From Caldilineae bacterium (lineage in GTDB: Bacteria > Chloroflexota > Anaerolineae > J102), in assembly GCA_011176555.1 (NCBI GenBank), contig DUEF01000368.1, positions 1 through 5,342 of the forward strand: 5,342 nucleotides of DNA. Direction: 5' to 3'. Position 1 is the first letter of the stretch, and each line of letters opens with the position of its first letter. Below are positions 1-5,342 of the stretch, in pieces. A program made the position numbers and the translations under genes. The notes below the pieces were generated by a model, which searched no databases, had not been told where the DNA came from, and saw only the letters and a program-made list of their open reading frames with translations.

Positions 1-872
1 AAATGCCCCAACGACACCTGGGTGTAGAGGGTGGTCGTTTGCAAATTTTCGTGGCCGAGCAAGGTCTGCACGCTGCGCAGGTCGGCGCCTCCTTCGAGCA
101 GGTGCGTGGCGAAGGAATGCCGCAAAGTGTGGGGCGTCACCCGTCGGGGTAAATCGACCTGACTGGTGTATTTGTCCAGGATATTGCTGATGGTTTTGGT
201 GGAACTGATCGGCTCACCGCGGCGGTTGAGAAACAAACGGAGGGGCGGGCGCAGGGAGGAAGTGGTGCGAGCAGCGAGTAATTGCGGACGACCCCGCTCA
301 AGATAGCGGCGCAAAGCGAGGATGGCGGGCTCGCCCAGCAAAGCGACCCGTTCTTTGCTTCCTTTACCCCAAACCCGCAGTTGGCCTTCCTGCAAATTCA
401 CACTGTCCACGTCCAAAGCCAGCACCTCACTGCGCCGCAAACCGCCGCCATAAAGCACTTCCAAAATGGCGGCGTCGCGCATTCCCAACGGCTTCGAGAT
501 GTCGGGCGCGGCCAACAATTCAAACACCTGCTCGACTGTGAGGTACTCGGGCAGGGTGCGGGGCAGCTTGGGCGCGCGCACCTGCCGGGCCGGATTCTCA
601 GAAACGACCTCCTCCCGCACCAAAAATCGGAAGAAGGAGCGCAACTCGTAGAGCCGGCGCGCCACCGATGCAGGGTGGTAATCGGCGTGATGTAACGAGG
701 CCAACCAGGATCGAATCTCGCCCTTTTGCACTGCATCCCAGCGCTCGATGCCCCGCTCCTGCGCGAAGGTCATAAATTCAGCGATTTCGGAACCGTAGTT
801 GCGGATGGTGTATGGGGACGCGCCGCGCTCGGTCTCCAGGTAAATGAGAAAACGATTCAGGGCCTGTTCCAT
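1..872 (-). CDS. Xer-type tyrosine recombinase (3' end cut by window edge)
   Basis: The ATG at 872-870 opens a frame of 290 codons that is still open at base 1. The protein would cut and rejoin DNA through a 3'-phosphotyrosine intermediate, as XerC/XerD do in resolving chromosome dimers. Residues 1-95 look like the helical N-terminal core-binding (SAM-like) domain ('ALNRFLIYLETERGASPYT'), and 110-290 like the catalytic domain. The full catalytic set is visible: R146 (GGGLRRSE), K170 (WGKGSKER), H248 and R251 (PHTLRHSF), H274 (LLGHENLQ) and nucleophile Y283 (LYTQV). The intervals H-3-R-23-H-9-Y equal those I recall for E. coli XerD. The family is usually about 300 residues, so probably only 10-15 are missing. 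It starts 25 bases after the amidohydrolase stop, has no clear Shine-Dalgarno, and is probably read as part of the same transcript. Compact size and lack of extra domains favour a Xer-like protein over a phage integrase, but XerC, XerD and a mobile-element recombinase cannot be separated here. Confidence 0.95.
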   Translation of the reverse strand, partial: MEQALNRFLIYLETERGASPYTIRNYGSEIAEFMTFAQERGIERWDAVQKGEIRSWLASLHHADYHPASVARRLYELRSFFRFLVREEVVSENPARQVRAPKLPRTLPEYLTVEQVFELLAAPDISKPLGMRDAAILEVLYGGGLRRSEVLALDVDSVNLQEGQLRVWGKGSKERVALLGEPAILALRRYLERGRPQLLAARTTSSLRPPLRLFLNRRGEPISSTKTISNILDKYTSQVDLPRRVTPHTLRHSFATHLLEGGADLRSVQTLLGHENLQTTTLYTQVSLGH

Positions 873-897
873 GTACGGGTTTTACCGGTGTCAACGT

Positions 898-2904
898 CTA
901 AACGGCCTTTCTGACCAGATCGAGGTATTCGCCGTGGGCGTCACGGGTCGATGATAACCCCAATCGCCGCAGCAGTCGAGACGCCAATCTGGCCTTGTGC
1001 TCGGCGTCAGTGGCCGACCAGGTGCGCGACTTGATTTCTACAAAGTCGCCGAGGCCTTGGGGGCGCGTGACCCGATCGAAGTTAATGGCGAATTCGGTGT
1101 CCTCGAAAAGGATGCGGTAGCGATGACGCCATTTCACGACCTCGTATTCCCGATCAGGATTGAAGTACTCGCGATAGAAACGGAGGGAATAGGTTGCTTG
1201 AGCGGTGTAGCGGGAACGACTGAGAATGATTGAATCGCGATATTCTCGCTCGATAACGCCCTCCATGAGGGTCAGTGTGTAGGTGGGACGTACGCTCAAG
1301 CCCATGACCCGACCATCGACGGCGGGTCCGGCCAGCTCGTTGTCTTCCCGATAGCGCAGATAGTGATCGGTCATCAGTCCGGGGAAACAGAAGTAGGTGT
1401 CGAACTGCTGCCGCACCGAGTGTTTAACGATCTCGAAGTCTTCGGATTGCAGCGCTTGTTCGATTGCATCGAAGTTGTCGACCCGGATCTTCACCTGGAT
1501 TTCGTAGGTTTCCTGCTGGGCGAAGCCGCCGATCGCCACGGTTTTGTTGAACAGGCTACCCTCGCGCTCAGCCATGAAGTCGTTGATGCTTGCGGCGATC
1601 TCGATGGCGCGGGTGCGGACCGCAGGCAAATCAATGGTCAGCAAACGCCTGTCCTGTAACAGTTGACGGCCATGCACCCAGACATGGCGCACATCATTGC
1701 TTTTGGCGGCGTAAACAAGGTGGCTGTAGACGTTGTTGGCGCTGAGATGAAACCGTGGGGTGGCATGTGGCGCCTGCTGATCCACCACTACCAGATCGGC
1801 GTATTTCCCGATCTCGATGCTGCCAATTTCCTGGTCCATGTGCAGGGCTTGCGCCCCTTCGATGGTGGCCATCGCAAAGACATCGGAAGCAGGCAGGGCG
1901 GTAGGATCGCCAGAGGTGGCCTTGGGCAAAAACGAAGCCAGGCGCACTTCCTCGAACATGTCCAGATCGTTGTTGCTGGCGGTGCCGTCGGTGCCGATGC
2001 CCACAGGAATGCCAGCCGCTCGCATGTCGAGTACGGGCGCAAAACCGGACGCCAACTTGAGATTGGAGGAGGGGTTGTGGGCCACGCCGGCTCCGCTGCG
2101 CGCGAGCAAGGGAATCTCGCGGGATTTGATGTGCACGCAATGAGCGGCGATGACTTTGGCGTCGAGCAGGCCGAGGTTGTGCACATATTCGATGGGGGGC
2201 GCTCCGAAATCACGCTCGGCATCTTGCACTTCCAGGGCGGTCTCCGAGAGATGAATGTGCAGCGGAACATCCATTTCCAGGGCCAGAGCCGTGGCGGCTT
2301 GCAGGATTTCGTCGGTGTTGGTGTAGGGAGCGTGGGGCGCGATGGCAGGCGTAATCAGGGGGTGATCTTTCCACGCCTCGATGAACGTCCGGCACCGGGC
2401 AAGGCTTTCTTCGTAAGAGTCGGCGTCGGGCGAGGGAAATTTGAGAATAGATTGCCCCAGCACGGCCCTCATACCCACCTCGACTGTAGCCTGTGCGATT
2501 TCTTCCTCGAAGTAGTACATGTCGTTGAAGGTGGTGACGCCGCTCAAAAGCATCTCGGCGCAGCCCAGACGCGTGCCCACATCACAGAAATCGGGTCCGA
2601 CGAACTCTCGCTCGACCGGCATCATGTACCCGAGCAGCCACACATCCAACCGCAAGTCGTCGGTCAAGCCTCGGAGCAGGGTCATGGGCACATGGGTGTG
2701 GGCATTGACGAGGCCGGGAATGATGAGTTGGCCGCGGCAGTCCACTTCGACCTCGGCAGTCACCATGTGACGGACGCGCTCGACCGGGCCCACAGCCACG
2801 ATGTTCGCTCCCGAAATGGCGACAGCGCCATCCTCGATCACGTCACGATGCGCGTTCATAGTGACGACAGTTCCACCGGTGAGTAGTGTATCAACTTGGC
2901 GCAT
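898..2904 (-). CDS. MTA/SAH deaminase-like amidohydrolase fused to a C-terminal CYTH domain
   Basis: This encodes 668 residues. Residues 1-443 form a complete metal-dependent amidohydrolase of the ATZ/TRZ/MtaD branch, which hydrolytically deaminates methylthioadenosine, S-adenosylhomocysteine or related nucleosides and heterocycles. Expected metal and catalytic residues are present: H69/H71 (NAHTH), H191 (APHAPY), H218 and E221 (HIHLSET), H255 (AAHCVH) and D306 (GIGTDGTASNN). Typical MtaD proteins are about 430-440 residues, so the enzyme is full length. Residues 467-668 are an added CYTH-like triphosphate-tunnel domain: E468-x-Q470-x-K472 in place of the usual ExExK, QFDTYF at 500-505, LRYRE at 516-520, and a C-terminal LGDFVEIKSR at 618-627 where the family usually has an EIE-type strand. 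Start 2904 is chosen because AAGGAA lies six bases upstream; an upstream ATG at 2955 has no such site and adds 17 non-family residues. The protein is probably cytoplasmic. The substrate of either domain cannot be fixed from sequence. Confidence 0.92.
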   Translation of the reverse strand: MRQVDTLLTGGTVVTMNAHRDVIEDGAVAISGANIVAVGPVERVRHMVTAEVEVDCRGQLIIPGLVNAHTHVPMTLLRGLTDDLRLDVWLLGYMMPVEREFVGPDFCDVGTRLGCAEMLLSGVTTFNDMYYFEEEIAQATVEVGMRAVLGQSILKFPSPDADSYEESLARCRTFIEAWKDHPLITPAIAPHAPYTNTDEILQAATALALEMDVPLHIHLSETALEVQDAERDFGAPPIEYVHNLGLLDAKVIAAHCVHIKSREIPLLARSGAGVAHNPSSNLKLASGFAPVLDMRAAGIPVGIGTDGTASNNDLDMFEEVRLASFLPKATSGDPTALPASDVFAMATIEGAQALHMDQEIGSIEIGKYADLVVVDQQAPHATPRFHLSANNVYSHLVYAAKSNDVRHVWVHGRQLLQDRRLLTIDLPAVRTRAIEIAASINDFMAEREGSLFNKTVAIGGFAQQETYEIQVKIRVDNFDAIEQALQSEDFEIVKHSVRQQFDTYFCFPGLMTDHYLRYREDNELAGPAVDGRVMGLSVRPTYTLTLMEGVIEREYRDSIILSRSRYTAQATYSLRFYREYFNPDREYEVVKWRHRYRILFEDTEFAINFDRVTRPQGLGDFVEIKSRTWSATDAEHKARLASRLLRRLGLSSTRDAHGEYLDLVRKAV

Positions 2905-2910
2905 GGAATG

Positions 2911-2916
2911 TTCCTT
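2911..2916 (-). promoter_or_regulatory. Ribosome binding site of the amidohydrolase-CYTH gene
   Basis: On the minus strand AAGGAA is followed by a six-base spacer and ATG at 2904-2902. This decides the start over the in-frame ATG at 2955, which lacks a purine-rich site at the right distance. The rest of the 70-base gap to the VKOR stop shows no convincing terminator or promoter, consistent with co-transcription. Confidence 0.75.
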
Positions 2917-2974
2917 ATTTCGATTGAGTGTAATTGGTTGTGACTTCGGCACCATACGTTTTACGCATTACGCC

Positions 2975-3421
2975 CTACGTCTCGATCTCCAATTCAGGTG
3001 TGGCGCCAAATGCGGCTGGCGCAGCCAGTACAGTGATGGCGATCAAATTGAGGAACGAGACCACGCACCAGGGACAGACTTCGTGGAGAATGAATAATTC
3101 CGTGTAGGTGAGGTAAGCCGAGAAGGCGAATCCGCCCACAGCCAGGGCGAAAAGCAACAGGTCGGACCAGGCTCGCTGTTCGGGTTTGGCCCGCAGGTTG
3201 AAGAAAGCAACAGCCAGGATGATCAGATAGGCCAGAAAACCAAGGTAGGCCACAGGAATGCCCAGGAGGTAGGCATAGGCGCTATTCTGCACAGCCGAGC
3301 AGTCGCCGACACCGCCGCAAAAGGCCTCGGTGTCGGTGAGTTTTATCCAACTCAAATAGCCGGCGATGCCCACGCCAAGTAAACTCAAGGCAACGATGAT
3401 TTTTCGAACTCGTTCGCTCAT
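2975..3421 (-). CDS. Vitamin K epoxide reductase (VKOR) family membrane protein
   Basis: A 148-residue integral membrane protein. Bacterial VKOR homologues play the DsbB role: they pass electrons from a thioredoxin-like oxidase to quinone and so drive disulfide bond formation outside the cytoplasm. Four hydrophobic segments are visible at about 8-27, 52-75, 86-110 and 117-138. The loop cysteines C35 and C41 (CGGVGDC) come before the conserved Ser of 'AVQNSAYAYLLGIPVAYLG' (S47), and the redox CPWC motif is C116-x-x-C119 at the start of the last helix. The family's four redox cysteines are thus all present. There is no fused thioredoxin domain, which many bacterial VKORs carry, and no DsbA-like partner in the window. 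The start at 3421 is preferred: it gives an N-terminus directly before helix 1 and has GAGGGG nine bases upstream. An open upstream extension to 3691 is low-complexity, polar and unlike the family. It is first in a probable three-gene minus-strand unit. Confidence 0.94.
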   Translation of the reverse strand: MSERVRKIIVALSLLGVGIAGYLSWIKLTDTEAFCGGVGDCSAVQNSAYAYLLGIPVAYLGFLAYLIILAVAFFNLRAKPEQRAWSDLLLFALAVGGFAFSAYLTYTELFILHEVCPWCVVSFLNLIAITVLAAPAAFGATPELEIET

Positions 3422-3558
3422 TAATCCGCCCCCCTCGCTTCCTCGACAGATGCTACGGGAAAGGGCGGCATTCCGACGGTTGTTCTCCTTGATGAACCGG
3501 AGATGTGCGTGCAGCCCTTGCGGAAGATGCTGGGAGTTTTCGTTTTCGTTTTCGTCAT
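3421..3558 (-). CDS. Possible 45-codon leader ORF ahead of VKOR
   Basis: An ATG at 3558-3556 opens 45 codons beginning MTKTKTKTPS and ending at a TAA that overlaps the VKOR start as TAATG, a geometry that permits translational coupling. The Thr-Lys run comes from the triple TTTTCG repeat read on the minus strand. No Shine-Dalgarno is visible before this ATG, the peptide has no membrane segment or known motif, and the frame stays open further upstream. I see no homology. It may be a real leader peptide or just chance; the start overlap is the only positive evidence. Confidence 0.2.
   Translation of the reverse strand: MTKTKTKTPSIFRKGCTHISGSSRRTTVGMPPFPVASVEEARGAD
3431..3436 (-). promoter_or_regulatory. 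Ribosome binding site of the VKOR gene
   Basis: GAGGGG on the minus strand with a nine-base spacer before ATG 3421-3419. It supports the 148-residue reading over the longer open frame that continues upstream to 3691. Confidence 0.6.
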
Positions 3559-3565
3559 GCTGGGA
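3527..3565. repeat. 9-bp direct repeat ATGCTGGGA at 30-bp interval
   Basis: ATGCTGGGA occurs at 3527-3535 and again at 3557-3565, so the copies are exactly 30 bases apart, close to three helical turns, with the TTTTCG array between them. It lies inside the inferred VKOR leader. Such spacing can suit a protein bound on one face of DNA, but two 9-mers this close could also arise by local duplication. Confidence 0.4.
3537..3554. repeat. Triple tandem TTTTCG hexamer
   Basis: Three exact head-to-tail copies of TTTTCG on the plus strand (CGAAAA on the minus strand), followed by TCAT. This is a short low-complexity array in an otherwise mixed sequence. On the minus strand it codes for the Thr-Lys repeat at the start of the possible leader ORF. 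Confidence 0.85.
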
Positions 3566-3592
3566 TAGATCACCTCGTGTGATGTCAAAAGC

Positions 3593-3612
3593 GTCGCTGG
3601 AGACCCAGCGAC
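3593..3612 (-). other. Perfect 8-bp stem-loop near the 5' end of the VKOR leader
   Basis: GTCGCTGG (3593-3600), a four-base loop and CCAGCGAC (3605-3612) form a perfect GC-rich hairpin. On the minus strand it is followed by GC and four Ts. It would lie about five bases after the transcription start inferred from the extended -10 at 3624-3632, so it could stabilise the 5' end of the mRNA or act as a weak attenuator. The T run is too short to call it a terminator. A smaller 5-bp stem (ATCAC/GTGAT, 3569-3583) lies just downstream on the transcript. Confidence 0.55.
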
Positions 3613-3623
3613 ACAGTTGAGGA

Positions 3624-3632
3624 AGTATAGCA
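3624..3632 (-). promoter_or_regulatory. Extended -10 promoter for the minus-strand genes
   Basis: The minus strand reads TGCTATACT, an extended -10 (TGn followed by TATACT, five of six matches to TATAAT). No good -35 is found at 17-18 bases, which is tolerated when the TGn element is present. The inferred start near 3617 gives a VKOR leader of about 195 bases. Confidence 0.45.
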
Positions 3633-3684
3633 CAATGGTCTGGATCGTGCATATCGGATAAAGCTGAATACGAAAACAGATTGG

Positions 3685-3714
3685 TGGACACATCAGTCCC
3701 ACAACGTGTATAAT
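3685..3714 (+). promoter_or_regulatory. Sigma70-like promoter for the glycosidase-like gene
   Basis: TGGACA at 3685-3690 (five of six to TTGACA), an 18-base spacer and a perfect TATAAT at 3709-3714. The predicted start near 3721 gives a leader of about 80 bases before ATG 3803. It also argues against the in-frame ATG at 3713, because that ATG lies inside the -10 and would not be transcribed from here. Confidence 0.6.
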
Positions 3715-3802
3715 GCGTACGTTACCGCCAAACCGAACGAACACTCAGTTTCCCGCGTATGGCGCACTGGAGCGGCGCTTCCCCCCATACACAGAACTGG
3801 CT

Positions 3803-5342
3803 ATGCCCTTACCTCTCAGAAATTCTGAATACCTTTACGGCATCCACGACCCCGGTGGCGAATACATCATGCTTGAAAAGGGGATCCCTGGCTGGGTGCT
3901 ATTCAGCGAAGCGATCGGCGTCGATCCCGACGACCATCGCGCCAAAAACTACCGCCCTTTTTCTGACAAAGGGCTGGGCGTCATGGTGCGCCTGAACGCC
4001 GGTCACGGCGGCGTCGGCACGATCCCGTTCGAGAACCAATACGACGATTTCGCCAAACGCTGCGCCAATTTCGTGCGCGCTTCGCAGGGCGCACACATCT
4101 GGATCATCGGCAACGAGATGAATCACCCCATCGAATGGCCGGGTGCTGATTGGGAATGGCATCTGAAGTCGCCCCGACCAGTCAGCCCGGACACGGTGGG
4201 AGAGCAGATCACGCCGACGCGTTACGCCCGCTGTTTCCGAAAAGTGCGCGACGCCATTCACGCCCTGCCCGGACACGAACAGGATCAGGTGCTGGTGGGG
4301 GCGGTGGCGCCGTGGAATGCGCTCACTCGCTATTCCGGCAACAGAAACGGTGATTGGGTGAAATACTTCCGCGATACCCTCAATCGCATCGGCCCCAAAG
4401 GCTGCGACGGCATCACCCTACACACCTACACGCATGGCGCAGAACCGGAAAAGATCGATTCCAGGGAAAAAATGCCGCGTCCATTCCAAAATCGGCACTA
4501 CAACTTCCGCACTTATCAGGATTTCATGCACGCCATCCCCAAAACGATGCGCCACCTCCCGGTTTACATCACGGAAACTGATCAGGACATCCCCTGGCGC
4601 AACGAAAACACAGGCTGGGTGCAGCGTGCGTATGGCGAAATCGACTACTGGAACAAGAACAACGAGCAACAAATCCGAGCGCTGATCCTCTATCGCTGGT
4701 CGCAGGTCGATCAGTGGAGCATCGACGGCAAGCAGGGCGTGATCGAGGACTTCCGACAGGCGATGGATTTCGCCTACAAACCACGAGAGATAGCCCCACC
4801 AGCAGAGGACGACGAACGCAAGCCCTATCGGGCCGAACTCACCCTCGTTGAAACGATCAAAGCGAGCGTCGCCGGCAGCGAAATCGAAACCGAGCTGACC
4901 ATCAAGAACACAGGGAGTAACACCTGGCTCCAAGAAGGGGAAAACGCCTTTCGCGTGGGCTACCACTGGTTCGACAGCAACAATCGCAAGGCGCACGCCG
5001 AGGATTATCGCACTGCCCTGCCGCAGGACGTTGAACCCGACCAGGCGGTGACGCTTCCGATCAGAATCGGCATGCCCTACCAGCACGGCGCCTACCGACT
5101 GGCCATCGACATGGTGCACGAGGGCGTCACCTGGTTTGCCTGGCGGGGCAATCGCTCGCTGAGCATGAAGGTCATCGTCCTGGCGTCAGAGGATGTCACC
5201 GAGCACCATTTCCCCGAGACTGGAAAAACGGTCAAAAAGCCCTTTCTGGATTTACTGCTAACCCTTGGTCTGGACGCCACCGGCTTTCCCACCAGCGACG
5301 AACTCGACGAAGATGGGGTCAGGGTGCAGCACTTCCAAAAAC
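3803..5342 (+). CDS. Glycoside-hydrolase-like TIM-barrel protein with C-terminal beta-sandwich (3' end cut)
   Basis: 513 codons are open from ATG 3803 to the right edge. Residues 10-330 read as a (beta/alpha)8 glycosidase-like domain of clan GH-A type: 'IIGNEMNHP' at 101-109 supplies a probable acid/base E105 after strand 4, and 'VYITETD' at 254-260 a probable nucleophile E258 on strand 7. Other barrel-like segments are YGIHDPGG (12-19), GITLHTYTHG (203-212) and ILYRWSQVDQW (295-305). Residues 345-460 look like an Ig-like beta-sandwich (TIKNTGSNTW at 366-375, YRLAIDMVHEGVTWFAW at 431-447). From 470 a third module begins, ending in GFPTSDELDEDG..VQHFQ, resembling the 'QYFER' tails I associate with Chloroflexota surface proteins. 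No signal peptide or membrane anchor is visible at either possible start, although the add-on domains suggest an envelope or polysaccharide role. The in-frame ATG at 3713 would add 30 residues, but it lies in the promoter. The Shine-Dalgarno at 3803 is weak. Substrate and exact GH family are not assigned. Confidence 0.88.
   Translation, partial: MPLPLRNSEYLYGIHDPGGEYIMLEKGIPGWVLFSEAIGVDPDDHRAKNYRPFSDKGLGVMVRLNAGHGGVGTIPFENQYDDFAKRCANFVRASQGAHIWIIGNEMNHPIEWPGADWEWHLKSPRPVSPDTVGEQITPTRYARCFRKVRDAIHALPGHEQDQVLVGAVAPWNALTRYSGNRNGDWVKYFRDTLNRIGPKGCDGITLHTYTHGAEPEKIDSREKMPRPFQNRHYNFRTYQDFMHAIPKTMRHLPVYITETDQDIPWRNENTGWVQRAYGEIDYWNKNNEQQIRALILYRWSQVDQWSIDGKQGVIEDFRQAMDFAYKPREIAPPAEDDERKPYRAELTLVETIKASVAGSEIETELTIKNTGSNTWLQEGENAFRVGYHWFDSNNRKAHAEDYRTALPQDVEPDQAVTLPIRIGMPYQHGAYRLAIDMVHEGVTWFAWRGNRSLSMKVIVLASEDVTEHHFPETGKTVKKPFLDLLLTLGLDATGFPTSDELDEDGVRVQHFQK

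Larger units (their letters stand above)
3422..3802. other. Divergent intergenic control region
   Basis: About 380 bases separate the VKOR start from the start of the glycosidase-like gene, which points away. The region contains a candidate promoter for each direction (inferred start points about 100 bases apart, near 3617 and 3721), an 8-bp hairpin, a triple hexamer repeat, a 9-bp direct repeat and a possible leader ORF, each listed separately. No tRNA, structured riboswitch of a class I recognise, or conserved larger ORF is apparent. Confidence 0.7.

Noticed and set aside
398..736. 112-codon minus-strand frame inside the recombinase gene
   Set aside because: Out-of-frame shadow; the recombinase frame from 872 contains all catalytic residues and is open across the same stretch.
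1663..2886. 407-codon open frame on the plus strand
   Set aside because: It lies fully antisense to the amidohydrolase domain, whose catalytic motifs are intact on the minus strand. The plus-strand translation is Gly/His/Val-rich without any recognisable motif, as expected for the complement of a GC-rich gene.
2905..2955. Upstream ATG at 2955 for the amidohydrolase
   Set aside because: No ribosome site lies before it and the 17 added residues do not fit the family, whereas ATG 2904 has AAGGAA six bases upstream and starts directly on the first beta strand.
3593..3612. Hairpin as an intrinsic terminator
   Set aside because: The stem is good but the T run is only four bases and is offset by two bases, and no gene ends just upstream on either strand. 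It is better described as a leader stem-loop.
2975..3691. Longer 238-residue reading of the VKOR gene
   Set aside because: The 90 extra N-terminal residues are polar and low-complexity, cover the hairpin and promoter region, and do not resemble any VKOR. The 3421 start has a Shine-Dalgarno-like GAGGGG and gives the usual family length.
2962..3719. Shared 9-mer TAATGCGTA at 2962-2970 (minus) and 3711-3719 (plus)
   Set aside because: A single 9-base match within AT-rich intergenic sequence, with no extended similarity or symmetrical context, is not enough to call a repeat element.
3713..3802. In-frame ATG at 3713 extending the glycosidase-like protein by 30 residues
   Set aside because: The ATG overlaps the TATAAT hexamer, so the promoter seen here could not transcribe it, and the added residues show no signal peptide or domain.
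4418..5119. 233-codon open frame on the minus strand
   Set aside because: Antisense shadow of the glycosidase-like gene, which has recognisable barrel and sandwich motifs in its own frame.

Overview
The window holds four protein-coding genes in a divergent arrangement. Three genes run leftward on the minus strand and one runs rightward on the plus strand, with a roughly 380-base intergenic control region between them at about 3422-3802. Both outermost genes are cut by the window edges. The sequence is moderately GC-rich with G/C-ending codons. The best guess for the host is a member of the Chloroflexota (Anaerolineae/Caldilineae-like). That is an inference from the architecture of the proteins, especially a tail resembling 'QYFER' on the glycosidase-like protein and the long fused amidohydrolase; no rRNA or other marker gene is present to prove it.

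Minus strand, in order of transcription: (i) a 148-residue four-helix membrane protein of the vitamin K epoxide reductase (VKOR/DsbB-like) family, 3421-2975; (ii) a 668-residue protein, 2904-898, that fuses a complete methylthioadenosine/S-adenosylhomocysteine-deaminase-like amidohydrolase to a C-terminal CYTH (CyaB/thiamine-triphosphatase-like) domain; (iii) a Xer-type tyrosine recombinase, 872 to beyond base 1, with all catalytic residues present and only the extreme C-terminus missing. The gaps are 70 and 25 bases with no clear terminator, so the three could be one transcript. Their functions (disulfide chemistry, nucleoside deamination, DNA recombination) do not form an obvious pathway.

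Plus strand: a glycoside-hydrolase-like TIM-barrel protein starting at 3803 and running off the right end. It carries a probable acid/base Glu and nucleophile Glu, a C-terminal Ig-like beta-sandwich, and the beginning of a third module.

The intergenic region shows a plausible sigma70 promoter for each direction: an extended -10 for the minus strand near 3624-3632, and TGGACA-18-TATAAT for the plus strand at 3685-3714. The inferred minus-strand leader of about 195 bases contains an 8-bp perfect hairpin, a triple TTTTCG repeat, a 9-bp direct repeat at a 30-bp interval and a 45-codon small ORF whose stop overlaps the VKOR start. The observations most worth following are the amidohydrolase-CYTH fusion with altered metal-binding positions and this structured VKOR leader. 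Nothing in the window looks like a CRISPR array, transposon, tRNA or rRNA.
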